Below, piece after piece: positions 1 to 12,629 of a stretch of 64,000 bases of DNA. The notes under the pieces were generated by a model that was given only the letters and a program-made list of their open reading frames with translations, ran no database searches and was not told the origin of the DNA. This DNA comes from Meghimatium bilineatum. Lineage: Eukaryota > Mollusca > Gastropoda > Stylommatophora > Philomycidae. The first letter of the stretch is position 1. Every line of letters begins with the position of its first letter. The stretch covers positions 33,114,127 to 33,178,126 of the forward strand of contig CM067298.1 in the NCBI GenBank assembly GCA_034231615.1, read 5' to 3'. The position numbers were made by a program, and so were the translations under genes.

Positions 1-465
1 AGTATACACGATACTCAAATACTTTGTAGTCATTCTTGTGAAAAATAGGTCAAGGATGTGACATCCTGATAACGCTTCTTGACCATCGCCTCTTTATGTA
101 AAGCCATAGCATGTACCGTTTATATATCTAGGTGATAGTGTCCGATTTTTTTTTTTAAACTGACCTTCGCAATAACTGCAGTGTCGCGGACACCGTTGTT
201 TCATGTAAGGTATGTACTCAGGGTCATTGCATTGTTAAGTCAAAGAAACTGCAATTTTATTTTTCAACACAAGTTCCGTCTCCTGAAAGAAAAAAGATCT
301 TATAAGAAAATGTGTGTCAAGCTTATAGATAAAAGGGTAGGTTTATGAGGATTCAAACTCCATACTCCCACCTCCTTACGAAGTTCGATAATGTTGTGTA
401 GTAGTAAGGGATTGTAATAGACACACCTGTTTGGAAAGATAAATAATGTAGGACAAAGAATCTGA
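1..465. other. Unannotated AT-rich sequence
   Basis: No coding, RNA or transposon signature recognised. There is a short imperfect hairpin near 48-85 (arms GGTCAAG/CTTGACC). Confidence 0.4.
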
Positions 466-469
466 GTGG

Positions 470-628
470 AGGTTCAAAAGGCAGATCAAGAAGACGATGG
501 ACTGACGACATTATAACATGTATAATTCGTTAGAAAATGCAAGCCACGTGGCCCAAGGAAAAAACGAGTTGATGAAGTTCATTGGGAAGACAACGCTCTG
601 GAGAGAATGCGTCACATGACAGTAGTAT
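470..628 (+). pseudogene. LINE family H 3' end fragment
   Basis: The forward strand encodes the extreme C-terminus of a non-LTR reverse transcriptase: an RSRRRWTDDI block, then LENASH-like residues and an FIGKTT(L/F)W end before the stop. The same end block occurs in the minus-strand copy at 3740-4140 and the plus-strand copy at 62740-62915. Only about 50 codons remain and the frame is broken, so this is a 5'-truncated dead copy. Confidence 0.7.
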
Positions 629-1629
629 AGTACGGTACACCAGCTTTGCCCAAATTAATATTTATGTAAGTCAGTAAATATATACAACGCATATAATTGC
701 CATTTTGTGTATGCATTTGAAATTGTATAGACTACGAATAAATGTTTTCATTAATATGCAACCACTAGTTTCAATTTTCGTTTATATGCGATATAGATCA
801 AAAAGTCCATTTGTCGACATACATAATACATACATTTATGAAATATTCAGCAGTAAATTATAAGACGTCATATACACGTGATTGATTTGTAATAATCAAT
901 GTAATAGTAGACGCGGATATGCCTAATCAACACCACAAAATCTCTGTCTGAAGCGGTAAAATTTATTTTCTCAATTCATAATAACTAGTATGCCAACAAC
1001 GATCAAAGGATTTATTTCGTGTTGTATAAAAACTGGACACGATACACAAATATAAAGTATATATTTATTTGGTTTAAACAAATATAACACCATATGCAAA
1101 AATTGAGATTAAAACGTTCGATGACTAATCAGATAATTACATTTGTTTGAGGGCAAATTAGTGAAACGTGCTAAAGGTTACAATATAATTCGGGTAAAAC
1201 ACCCCCTCTTCGCCTTTTGTTTCCCAATTAAAATTTCATTAAAAATCCCAGTAACAATGATGAATTTGTTAGATAAACTGCCCTACCTCGCCTAGCCATA
1301 GATGTGACAACAGGCCTGAAAAGTTTGAGATTCTTCTTCTTCTGTGTTCGCTCTCTGATAACCAACAGAAAGTTCGTGATTCCCGACGGGGAGCGTGAAA
1401 TACGTTGTGCTGTTAATTTACAGCATAGATTCCATTTTTATCTGCGACAAAACAGCACCCACTCCACAGAGACATTACAGATCACAATGGTTATATATCT
1501 GTTGATACTGTCTGTACTCCACATTCCTACTGAATGCTACACACGGGGTGGCTCTCTCAGGGTGTAGCGCGCAGAAATAATAAGCCCATTTTATAGAAAA
1601 ATGAGCCCGCAACTAAAATGATGGTCGTT
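629..1629. other. Unannotated AT-rich intergenic stretch
   Basis: Long AT-rich sequence. The only open frame (1304-1567) resembles nothing I recognise and has no splice or promoter support. Confidence 0.4.
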
Positions 1630-1900
1630 TTACTATCTTCGCGCTACGGTAGATAGCTAATGAGTTTACCTATCTTTTGAAGAGGCGCGCCCCTTTCAAA
1701 TAGTTGGCAACAAAGTCCAACTTCGTTATATTAGGACGTACTACCATAAAATATTATAGGTAACAAAGAGTCCAAGTTTAAAAAATGCACGTTACGGTAG
1801 GTAATTAATGTATTTGTCTCTCTTTTGGAGAGGCGTGCCCCATTCTACCAGCGGACAACAAAGTTCATTTAAGTTATATCAGGACACACTGCGCGTTTGT
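1630..1900. repeat. Two diverged copies of a ~150-bp direct repeat
   Basis: The segment around 1640-1745 (a ctacggtag block, then gaggcgcgcccc, ggcaacaaagt and ttatattaggac) recurs in diverged form at 1790-1895 (ttacggtag, gaggcgtgcccc, gacaacaaagt, ttatatcagga). A third weak echo of the last block lies near 1975-1995. This is a small degenerate tandem array. Confidence 0.65.
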
Positions 1901-2002
1901 TGTTTGTTTGTTAAATGGGGGATTAAAGCCTCTTAGCTGAGGCACGACTATTTCAACCTAAGACAGATGCCTATTTTGGTTATATCAGGCCGTATTAGCT
2001 GT

Positions 2003-2162
2003 TTTCTTCTTCTTCGTTCATTCTCAAACTCCTGCTGGATCTCCCTTGCAGCAGGACCATGGTCCTACTAGATTTCCAGCAGGATGTAGTCCAGAGAATG
2101 GAAATGCGTTGTGTCGCCGTTTATTTGCGCCAGTGGTCCGACACACCCGTCTTCGGTGGAGA
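2003..2162 (-). repeat. SINE family B copy
   Basis: Reverse-oriented copy of the ~157-bp element seen intact at 23006-23162. It starts with the reverse complement of the shared tail (ttcttcttcgttcattctcaaactcctgct) read from the left and ends in the family-B head (gtcgccgttta...gcgccagtgg). It shares its 3' half with SINE family A but not its 5' head. Confidence 0.75.
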
Positions 2163-2163
2163 G

Positions 2164-2510
2164 CTTTTATCTAAATGTGACCTAATGGTCTGGGTGTTTG
2201 GAAAGCCGTGCGTGCTATTGCTATAAATTATCTATATTGCTAGGTGGAGTTGATGTTTATTTGTGGCCAAGATGCCTTTTATCTAAGTGTGACCCTATGG
2301 TCTGGGCGAATTTTGAACCGTGCGCGCTATTATTGCAAAAGAATGTTGTGTTGCAAGTTGTTGTATTAATTTGTTTATTTCCGGCGGTATTGCTTTTTAT
2401 TTAAGGGTGACACTAATGTCTGGGGGAGTTTTGAAAACCGTGCGTGCGATTATGTCAAAAATTGTCCATATTGCCAGTCGTATCCTGTGGTGAGCGTTCC
2501 TCAGTTGTAT
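2164..2510. repeat. Tandem array, ~115-bp unit, three copies
   Basis: Three units begin at about 2164, 2276 and 2393 with cttttatctaagtgtgacc-like sequence, then (t)ggtctggg, then ccgtgcgtgctattg. Copies are visibly diverged from each other. The open frame at 2198-2404 lies inside the array and is treated as fortuitous. Confidence 0.75.
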
Positions 2511-2599
2511 TTGTTGAAAGCTGTGGAGAGAGACCAGTAGAAAGACTTTGACGACAAACAATGACTTACTTTGTTTAGACTTGGTTATATTCTTTTTAA

Positions 2600-3480
2600 A
2601 TTAGGGCTTTAGTCCTGGTTATAAATTGTTTAGTTTTAGTCTATCTGGTGGTACATCATGGCCCAGAACCTTTTTTAATTTATATGGTATTTTATTGTTT
2701 AGGTAGTAATCTTTTAGGTCTTGCCTATGATGGTTGTATTTCTGACAATGGAGTAGGAAATGATCTATTGTATTTTCCTCTTCACAGTCTTCACATATTG
2801 GTTCGAGTATATAATGTAATGATTTTCGAAGTCTAAGTCGTAGTAGTTTCCTATTGGCAGGTATTTTCAGCTCTTCCTTGATTTGAGTGGTCCTATTGGG
2901 TCCTTTTAGCATTGCATGTGCTTGTCTTCCTTTTGCACTGTTGTCCCATTTTACTGTCCATTCCAAGTATTGTGTCCTTTATTATGCTTCTTGTTTCCGA
3001 TCTGCCAAGTCCTATCTGGATTTCTGTTCCTTGTGTTCGTCCTTTCTTTGCTTCCTTGTCCGCTGCTTCATTTCCTGGTATTCCGACATGGGCTGGAATC
3101 CACATTACATTAACCCTCGTACCAACGTGAACTAGGTTTGTTGTTAGGCGTAGTATATCTTCTACTATATTTGGCCTTTGGCTGTCATGTTTATTTTTTA
3201 TAGCCTGAACGGATGATAATGAGTCAGTCAGGATTGTTACATGTTTAGGTGGGTTATCATTTATTATTTCTAGAACTTTTAGAATTGAAACTAGTTCAAC
3301 CGTGAATATTGATGTATGTTCTGATAATTTAAAGCTCTTATTGATGTTCCTGTCAGGTATTCTTATTCCTGCACCAGTTTGGCCTTCCTCTCCTTTGTAC
3401 CCAACTGTTAATACTTTTAGACTATTTATTGTTCTATCATTTATGTGGTTAATTGCTCTATTTTTAGTTGAATAAGTAGT
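2600..3480 (-). pseudogene. LINE remnant with RNase H domain and zinc knuckle
   Basis: Read on the minus strand, the piece from about 3480 to 3100 gives the middle and end of an RNase HI domain of the type fused to reverse transcriptase in I/Jockey-group non-LTR elements. Visible are a VELVSIL acidic segment, an ILTDS strand with the catalytic Asp, and the late helix IPAHVGIPGNEAADKEAK carrying the His and last Asp. After a frame change at about 2900-2960 comes the usual C-terminal region with a Cys/His knuckle (C-x2-C ... ENTIDHFLLHC-x-K, residues about 60-75 of the 2619-2966 frame). The reverse transcriptase itself is absent, so the copy is 5' truncated and frameshifted. Confidence 0.8.
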
Positions 3481-3739
3481 ATAGCGACGAGGTTATGACC
3501 CTCCCCCTCATTTGAAATTATATACCAACCCCTCAAGTGATATTTATATTACTCCTCCTCATCACAGTTAGGAGGTGGGAATCATAAAGTGAACAATACG
3601 CAAGGGTGGGCAATATGGTAATAGTACGTGATCGATTAAGCACGATAAATGACCAAACAATGCCGCATTGTGTAGCATAATTATGGTGTAGGAGAGCGAT
3701 AGGTCAGTATACATGTCCGCTCGAAGGTGGTTGTAATAT

Positions 3740-4140
3740 GTGTGGGGGTTGTCATATGACGTATTCCTTCCAGAACGTTGTCTTCCCAATGAACTCTCTG
3801 AACCTCTCTCTGTCGCGAGCGATGTGGCTTGCATTTTCTAGCGATGTATTTATGTTATCTTTAATGTCGTCAGTCCATCGTCTTCTTGGTCTGCCCCTTC
3901 TCCTCCACCCAGGTACTCTTCCCTCCATTATTTGTTTTTCTAAACAGTTATGTCTCTTTATATGACCAAACAGGCGTAGTTTTCTTTTTGTTATTGTGTT
4001 TAGTAACCAACACTCTGGAATATTCAGTGTGTTTATAATATCTGAGTTTATGATTTTATCCTTCCATGATATTCTAAGTATCTTTCTGTAGCATTTCAGC
4101 TCGAAGGCGTTGATCCTCTTTTTATTTTTTTTATTCATGA
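3740..4140 (-). pseudogene. LINE family H 3' part (reverse transcriptase C-terminus)
   Basis: A 128-codon open frame (3752-4138) carries the thumb and C-terminal region typical of APE-type LINE polymerases: an AFELKCYRKILRISW block, then KRKLRLFGHIKRH, then RRRGRPRRRWTDDI, ending in FIGKTTFWKEYV. No catalytic palm motifs are included, so the fragment cannot be active. Other copies of the family are at 470-628, 33500-33785 and 61700-62915. The remaining 3481-3739 between this and the RNase H remnant is not assigned. Confidence 0.8.
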
Positions 4141-4289
4141 CAGTATTAAGACATCTAATTTTGTACTGTCTTTGACAACATCTAATTTTGTAAAGTATAT
4201 TCTGTGGTATTGTCTCTTCTTAGGCTCACAAAGAGCTAGCTCTGCGTTATCGGGGGAAAAAAGAATCTAAATACAGCACATTATCTTAT

Positions 4290-4759
4290 CAACATTAGGT
4301 GCCGTCTCCGCAACGAAGATTGGCCGCAACAGACCTCCAACATCCACTGTCTCCTGTTTTCGTGGTGCACTCTGCTAGACTGTAACCTGCACATCTTGTG
4401 ATGTTACTTTTCCAACTTTTCGCGTATATTCTACTTTATCCTCAAGTAAGGTCGTCAATAAGGTCTTTTAATGTGCCCAAAGTATTTTATTTGCTTGATC
4501 TTTATTTCTCTTAGTGAATATGTCTTCATTTTAAGGGTTTTTAGAACTTCTTTGTTTGTTTTCTTCTCTTTCCATGATGTTCTCCCTATTCTTCTATATA
4601 CACAAATCGCAAAGCCATCAATTCTATCATCTAATTGTTTGCTTGGTGTCCATGTTTCTGAGCCATACATTAATATAGAATATATGTATTATTTTATAAT
4701 TCTAATTTTAGCTTGTTTGTAATTTGTTTAGATGTTACTATTTTCCTCATGTCATTGAA
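4290..4759 (-). pseudogene. LINE family B, 3' half (left part of a split copy)
   Basis: Minus-strand LINE whose 3' end lies near 4290 (motif gtgccgtctccgcaacgaag, shared with the other family-B ends at 22226, 32940, 45390 and 49095). An open frame at 4455-4670 encodes the MYGSETWT, RIGRTSWKEKK and IKYFGHIKR blocks of the polymerase C-terminus. The copy is interrupted at 4760 by a TIR element and resumes at 5623. Confidence 0.8.
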
Positions 4760-5622
4760 CTGATTCCAGCCGGGGAGACTTATACAAGTCAGTAAACCTT
4801 ATGTCTTCTGGCCGGAAAGACTTCTATAAGTCATACTCCAATGACATTCATGTTGTTTTCGGTATTTATATCAACATAAGAATGTTTCCAATCGAAAGTG
4901 TAATATGTCTACATTACTTCTTGCAATATTTTTATGTGTATTGATATCAATTTTGTTAAGTTATTGATAAGTTTTGATAATGGGGGTCTGTGACGTCATT
5001 TTTCCTTATATGTTTTATATATATTTTCCAATTTACTTATTTTCGTAAAATAATAACTATTTTATTTGCTTTGGTCTCATTTATTATGAAATCCAATCTG
5101 GCAAATGCTTCTAGCATCCTGTTTGCAAATTTACGCCATTTTGTAAGAAAAATTGACCATATTTTAATTTGAGTTTCGTGTAAAGTTAAGTCTACTGTTT
5201 TTGATAGATGTCGAAGTTCTTTCTAAATAATAAATTTTTGACGCACTATGCATATATATTATACATTATTGTGTTCGTAATTGGATTATCTACAGAAATG
5301 ATACAGTTTGAGTGGAATTTATTGATTTAAAAATGCGGTAAAGTCAAATATCATATCTAAAATAATATTTATTTGTCATTTACATATTTTCTTTTCTGTC
5401 TAAAATCATTTTTATATATAATAACATAACATTTTTTTCAAAATGATCTTGTGATAATCACATTCTCTGTCCATTTTTGTTTCGAAATATATATATTACA
5501 TTTTAATGTAAATATATTTAGAAGTACTATTTCTTGTTTCCGTGATGCATGTGCACACACAAAAATTGAACACAATTTAATTACGTTTAAACGCTTAAAA
5601 TATTCCGGCCGGAATCAGTGAC
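4756..5622. mobile_element. Non-autonomous DNA transposon with TIRs (piggyBac-like, copy 1)
   Basis: The 859-bp element (4760-5618) is bounded by inverted termini CTGATTCCAGCCGG and CCGGCCGGAATCAG. It interrupts a LINE whose uninterrupted form is visible at 45540-45580, so the insertion boundaries are firm. The flanks are TGAA and TGAC, a 4-bp duplication with one difference. The second copy (42379-43234) is flanked by TTAA on both sides. TTAA duplications are typical of piggyBac and Sola3; which superfamily is an inference. No transposase frame is present. Internally it is very AT-rich. Confidence 0.8.
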
Positions 5623-6340
5623 GTTACTTCTAGCCATTCCCATTCTCATTTCAATCTTTGTTTCACATCTGCCGTCATTTGTGACTGTGTGTCCAAGATA
5701 TTGATAGTGTTTCACTTGTTGTAGTCTCACTCCATGTATGTTTATGTTTAGCTCTTGTTCTTCTGTGTCATTGATGATTATGATGGCCTTTGTTGTTTTT
5801 TGTGTGGGATAGTTATTTGTAGTCCGTATACTTTACTTGATTCATTGACGTGATCTTTTAGTATTTGTAGTTCATTTTCACTTTGTGCTAAAAGAAGAGT
5901 GTCATCTTCATATCTCAGATTGTTTATTATTCTCCTACTGATCGTCAGTACTTGCACTCCTTCTATATGTTTAAAGATATTCTCTGTGTAGATATTAAAT
6001 AGACTTGGTGATAAAATGTATCCCTATCTTACCCCTCTTCTTATTTCTATGTATGGTGAGTAGCTGTTTTAACACCTTATTGATGCAGTCTTGTTCCCAG
6101 TATATATTTCTAATCAGTCTGATGTCTTTTCCATCTATGCCTATTTCTTGAAGACATTTTATTAATTTTTCGTGTTGGACTCTTATAAAATGCCTAGCTG
6201 TAGTTTATTAAGCAAATATAGATACTTTTTTAAGACTTCTATATATTTATCTATCTCTAGTCGGATACTAAGATATTACTTCTAAGGTCTCCTTATCTTT
6301 TATTCTATCACGTGTGCATTCTGTTTCCAAGTAAATTTCA
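5623..6340 (-). pseudogene. LINE family B, 5' half (right part of a split copy)
   Basis: Continuation of the LINE split by the 4760-5618 element. Minus-strand translation gives, in broken frames, the block before motif C (IYWEQ), the SPY.EIR.G segment and the later QQVKHYQYLGH block. This is the same order as the plus-strand family-B copy at 21192-22235. Upstream (6200-6340) it decays into a TRDxI-like segment of the palm start. Several frameshifts are present. Confidence 0.75.
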
Positions 6341-6419
6341 ATGCCTGTTTTACTTAATCAATCAATCAAGTAAAATGTCCATAAGCGTAGGCGATCATGT
6401 TTCTCTACGACTCTCTGTT

Positions 6420-7212
6420 TCTGGTGTTATCAATAAGATGGGTTGGTGAGCTTCTATCGTGCCTCAATACAAGTCCATCTAGTAACTTCTGCCTTTGTCG
6501 TCCCCTATCTCCCCCCCCATGATCTTTCCAGTGGATATTGAGTGTTCAAGCTGTGTTCTTCTCAGCACATACCATATAAATCTTGATTGTCTGCCTCTAG
6601 TTTTTGCGAGAATCTGTCTCTTTACTCCAACAACTGAGGACATCTACATTAGTTTTCTTAGCTGTCCATGGTATTTTCATCATTCTTCTCAGAAACCACT
6701 TTTCTGTAACCTCTAATTCGCTTTGAATTTTTTGTTGTTGTTTGTTTACAGTTCATGCTTCACATCCAAACAAAAGAATGTGTTCGATATAACATCTCAG
6801 CACTCGAATTCTGGTCTGCATTGATAGTCTTCCATTGCACAAAATGGTTCTCAATTTTTTGAATGCTGATTTGGCTTATGCTGTTCGGCTCATTATCTCA
6901 CTTGAGCATCTTCCTTCTGATGTTAACAGGGTGTTAAGATATTTCACTTGTACATCTAGTGATAATTTGTGTCATTAATTATTATGTTGCATCTTGGTGG
7001 TGTGTGTCTCTTCGATACAACCGTTATTTCTATTTTCTTCTTGTTTAAACTGAGGCCTTTGTTTTCACTTTCTGTCACTACTTTATCTATTAGAGCTTGT
7101 AGTTCATGTTCGTTTCTTGTGATCAATACTGTGTTATAAGCATATCTCAAATTATTTATATTGCATCCTCCCACTTGTATTCCTGGCATATCTTCTATAT
7201 TTCGCATGTCCT
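6420..7212 (-). pseudogene. LINE family C fragment
   Basis: Minus-strand reverse transcriptase fragment. The best open part (6956-7207) has GGCNINNLRYAYNTVLI, the palm motif C with YADDT degraded to YAYNT, so one catalytic Asp is lost. The following block LSLNKKKIEITVV is preserved. The C-terminal part to 6420 is readable in other frames (CEAWTVNK, WFLRRM, IPWTAKKTNVDV). The 5' end stops at about 7212, 60 bp before the polymerase B remnant. Confidence 0.75.
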
Positions 7213-7275
7213 GTTATCTGAACTTTTCCATGTCCATAGTAATCGTTTAGTCTATTTAGACGTCTCATTTAGTCT

Positions 7276-8653
7276 ATGTTAAAAAAAGAGCACGACCTCC
7301 ATAACGTTATCCAAGATAACATAGTCGGTGGGCCTAGTATAATCTTCTACCGTTACCACGAAAAGGGTCAGACAGTTATTAGGGGAGGTAAACAAGTAGA
7401 GATCCTTAAAGGGAATGACGCCAGCGCCCTTTATCTGTGGGCTTTATTGCAAGAGATGCCCACAGATTTTCCAGTTATTAGGAAAGAAAACGACGGGTTC
7501 AAACTTCGAAAATTGAACAAGTATACCGTTCAATACAGGGAGTATCTCTCATGGGTTGCCCACGAAAATACCGTACTGTTGAAAACGCAATTCAACGGAC
7601 GGGAAATGGCTTTAGGAACCAGAAAAATTCGAGTCTATGGATGGGACGGGGTTAATCATATAGCCTATCAAGTCTACCGGTGCCTCTTTCACGGGCACCT
7701 TGACTGTCCTTTAACGCTAGGTAAAACAATGAACCATGTGAACAACAATCCCTTTGCCGAACTATACCAAATAACTCGAGAGATACAGAAGTACCTGACC
7801 CAAGACGTTAATGTTAGGGTGTAGAAATGTGGGAATGCGAGTGGCATGCATTAAAGAAAACAGAGCCTTCCATAAAAATATTCTTGGCAGGAATGTTAAA
7901 ACGTACTCAACCATCCTATACTAAATTTAGATATCCCCTTTCTAATACCCATAATTTACCTTCCGTTATGGACGGCACTTGCTTCGATCTGGTCGAAAGC
8001 GATATCCGCGTCCGAGACAGCCTGAAAGAGCACTTTTCTGAAATGATCCCCCCCCCCCGTCTTTAAAAAGGTAAATGTTATCCGCGAAGATATTGGTGCT
8101 TACATGAGAGAGTACGCAAAGAAAAACAAACTCTTGTCAGCACCCAGGCGTACATTGATAGGCTGCTACATCGGGAATAAGATTCTTCTAGCGACCCCGT
8201 TACTGAAGTGGTATTTGAACCACGGATTGGAAGTGACGAGGGTCTACCAAGTTATCGTGTACCACCCTGAAAGATGTTTCAAAGAGTTTGCGGACGCGGT
8301 ATCGGATGCGCGGAGACAGGGTGATAGGGACAATATATACTCCATAACGGCAGAAACTATGAAATTGTTGGGAAACTCTGCTTAAGGCAAGACTGTAACG
8401 AATAAAGCTAGGCACGCGAACGTGTTGTATTGCAAAGGACAACATACAACTAAAGAAATTAACGACCTCTCTTTAAAAAAATGACACAAGTAGGCGATGA
8501 AGATTTGTACGAAGTAGAGATGTTAAGAAAAATATATTATGGGATTTGCGTTCCAGATAGGGTTTTTTGTCTATCAATATGCCGAAGTTGAGTATAATGC
8601 AATTTTACTATGATTTTCTAGATAGGTTTATCGATAGGTCCGATTTCCAATTC

Positions 8654-8664
<11 letters not shown>
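7276..8664 (+). pseudogene. Protein-primed DNA polymerase B (Polinton/adintovirus-type), first part
   Basis: Remnant of a family B2 DNA polymerase of the kind carried by Polinton/Maverick elements and adintoviruses. It begins just before the GGPSII segment. Palm motif A follows (DASALYLWAL, near residue 50), then EMPT, WECEW, and the long conserved stretch ILLATPLLKWYL-HGLEVT-YQV. Motif B is next, reading KLLGNSA then stop then GKTVTN, where TAC has become TAA at the conserved Tyr. The frame is broken by a stop at 7822, a C-run at 8050-8059, the motif B stop at 8383 and an A-run near 8476. The exonuclease domain is missing. After the DRSDFQ-CEMD segment it is cut at 8664 by the palindromic insertion and resumes at 10643. 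Codon use and GC are higher than in the flanks, as expected for a once-coding insert. Confidence 0.88.
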
Positions 8665-10642
<1,978 letters not shown>

Positions 10643-10653
<11 letters not shown>

Positions 10654-11163
10654 CACTGAATGTCTGTACCTTTCCCTATCCACCTCGTCTTTAGAAGATG
10701 CAGCCCGTCCCTAGCTGATTAAAATTACGAAGAATATGACCGGTGGTTCCCCTCTGAAGTCTGTCCGAAACACAGATCCAATTTTATTAGCGGTAAAAGT
10801 AAGGTAACATTTCAGAAATGTAACAAAAGAAAATTGTATGACAAGATAACTCCGGGTCTGTTTAAGTTGGAATATGAGGGAGACGGAATGGTATCTCTCT
10901 GTTCAAAGACTTATCATTGTTTCGGAAAATATGACAAAACTAGTACTAAAGGGCTCAGCAAGTCTTACAATAAACTAGGTAAACAAACATTCTTAGATGT
11001 TCTAATTGATGAAAAAGCCAAGGGAGGTAAAAAATGTGAGGTTCAGGACGCAGGGGATATCTATGTATTCATATGAACAATACAGACAATCGCTGTCCTT
11101 CTTTTACATAAAAAGACAAGTACAGACAGATAAGGTCACCACATCGCCTCTCAACATTTAGCT
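10643..11163 (+). pseudogene. DNA polymerase B (Polinton/adintovirus-type), C-terminal part
   Basis: Continuation of the 7276-8664 polymerase after the palindromic insertion. It opens with motif C as CEMDTECLYL: the family's DTD pair reads DTE here. A stop near 10711 and a frame change follow. The thumb is then clear in one frame (10834-11076): EYDRWFP, the ITPGLFKLEYEGDGMVSLCSK block, CFGKYD, STKGLSK. A final frame shift near 11072 leads to a YEQYRQSLSFFY end and a stop at about 11163, matching the usual C-terminus of these polymerases. The gene is therefore complete at its 3' end but inactive. Confidence 0.88.
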
Positions 11164-11597
11164 CCTCTTGGTAGTCTACCTCTTCCACTACTTTCAACTT
11201 TAGACAAAAAATACTCTCTTTTTATGTTATTGTATATAACATTTTTATTGTTTGTGTGTGTTTATAATACTTAAATTTAAAAAAAATATTTGTGTTCAAT
11301 TAATTATCTTTATTCCTCACGTTTTTCTATGTTGTACTCCATGTTATGTATTATATCAATGAACATGAACTTGAACACCAGCAACTCTCGGAGAATCCTT
11401 TGGCAACTATAAAACACTATATATAAAAATAAACAACACAATGCCTATAAATTTTGACAACAAGATTTTATTAAATCAAAAAGATCACAACACCGAGTGT
11501 GCAATACTGACTGAAATAAATGTTTCTTTATCCACTCGTCTTTACTGGTCTAGTGTATTTTCTCTTCTGGCAAGGAGCATCAGGAACGGCCATAGGT
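11164..11597. other. Convergent intergenic region between polymerase and PC4-like gene
   Basis: AT-rich spacer between the two convergent genes. On the minus strand an AATAAA hexamer (plus-strand tttatt at 11467-11472) lies about 125 bp past the stop of the PC4-like gene and could be its poly(A) signal. The open frame 11441-11689 on the plus strand is a shadow. Confidence 0.5.
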
Positions 11598-12014
11598 TTA
11601 GAGCTTTCCTCTTTCTGCGAGTAATACTCCGCCTTTTTCTGCATCGAGACAATAAGAATGATAATAACAATAGTTTAGCTTGTCTGTAGTAGGGCACAGT
11701 CTGAGTTCGATGTTGTTGGGCTGCTGTTGAGCGACGGCTTCTGGTCGTTTCAGGCAAGCGACCTCTACTCTCTCATACTCGGCCAGTATCTCATCTTTCA
11801 TATCAACCAAGTCTTCGTACTCGCGGCGATTCAACGTGAAACCGTACCTCGTGGGATACTTCTTGTCAGTGTCGCCAACGTATCGACGCAAATCTATCAT
11901 AACTCTGCCGTTGTAAGCTGAGACTGAAACTCCCTTAATACCCGTATCCAACAGATTAATAAGTTCGCCTTGTTTGCTCATGTAGACGCAGTTAACCAAA
12001 CAGGATGTAGACAT
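11598..12014 (-). CDS. PC4/p15-like ssDNA-binding protein of a viral-type element
   Basis: Intact 138-codon frame on the minus strand. Residues about 22-75 fit the transcriptional coactivator p15 (PC4) C-terminal domain: a GVSVSAYNGRVMIDLRRYV beta-hairpin (the family's V.YNG...IDIR.Y), then a basic PTRYGFTLNRREYEDLVD strand-helix corresponding to K.GISLT..EW..L. PC4 folds bind single-stranded DNA as dimers. PC4-like genes are known to me from large dsDNA elements, which fits its position 435 bp from, and convergent with, the polymerase B gene. The rest (residues 80-138) has no recognised domain. The ATG at 12012-12014 is the first in frame and sits about 55 bp below a TATA box. That it encodes a working protein is inferred from the open frame alone. 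The family call is moderately sure. Confidence 0.65.
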   Translation of the reverse strand: MSTSCLVNCVYMSKQGELINLLDTGIKGVSVSAYNGRVMIDLRRYVGDTDKKYPTRYGFTLNRREYEDLVDMKDEILAEYERVEVACLKRPEAVAQQQPNNIELRLCPTTDKLNYCYYHSYCLDAEKGGVLLAERGKL

Positions 12015-12092
12015 CCTTTAGGGTTGGTAAAGATTCTTGAAATGCAGAGCGAGCGGTCGGTCCCGTCTTTATATATCTTACCAACCCTTAGG
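12015..12092 (-). promoter_or_regulatory. Compact TATA promoter of the PC4-like gene framed by an inverted repeat
   Basis: On the minus strand a TATATAAAG box lies at 12067-12075, 53-61 bp from the ATG. This leaves room for a start about 30 bp downstream and a short leader. The region is framed by an inverted repeat: TAGGGTTGGTAAAGA at 12018-12032 and its near reverse complement at 12076-12090 (core GGGTTGGTAA/TTACCAACCC). It could be an operator, an RNA hairpin or an element-wide promoter motif. The role is an inference. Confidence 0.55.
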
Positions 12093-12156
12093 GAGACTCG
12101 AATACGATTGGCTATTTTTAGAAAGGACGAATTCCTCTAATTTTAGCTTGTCCGAC

Positions 12157-12629
12157 TAATAGATTGCAGAAAGAGTTCTGCAGTGCTATATAACCCCTAT
12201 ACTAACATATGGGTGCGAGTTTTGGACAATAAACAAACTGGAAAGTGGGAGATTAGAGGCAACAGAGATGTGGTTCTACAGAAGAATGCTTAGAATACCA
12301 TGGACTGCCAGAAAAACTAATGTAGAGGTGTTGAAAGAGTCAAATGTGAAGCGGACCGTGATCAACAATATAAGAAAAAGGCAATCTTCTTTTTTTTTTT
12401 GGGCCACTTCATGAGACAGGCAGGTTTAGAGAACATAGTCACAACAGGCAAAATTGAAGGCACCAGAGACAGAGGGCGACAACGTGAGAAAATATTAGAC
12501 AGTTTGACAACCTGGCACGACAGGGAAACAACAACGACTTTGATACATAATACTGTGGACAGAGAGCTGTGGAGAGCCATGACCGCCAACGCCAGTCGGC
12601 ATGGCACCTGATGATGATGACTAATCGAT
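12157..12629 (+). mobile_element. LINE family A, 5'-truncated copy with target duplication
   Basis: Encodes the family-A polymerase C-terminus (YITPILTYGCEFWTINKL, then FYRRMLRIPWTARKTNVEV, then VKRT-INNIRKRQSSFF) and ends TANASRHGT-stop, followed by the GATGATGA tail typical of the family. A poly-T expansion near 12388 breaks the frame. GACTAAT occurs directly before the LINE start (about 12157) and directly after the tail (about 12620), giving a 7-bp target duplication. The insert lies just upstream of the PC4-like gene. Confidence 0.8.

Noticed and set aside
11441..11689. Plus-strand frame overlapping the PC4-like gene
   Set aside because: Shadow of the minus-strand gene; the minus frame has the recognisable domain and a promoter.
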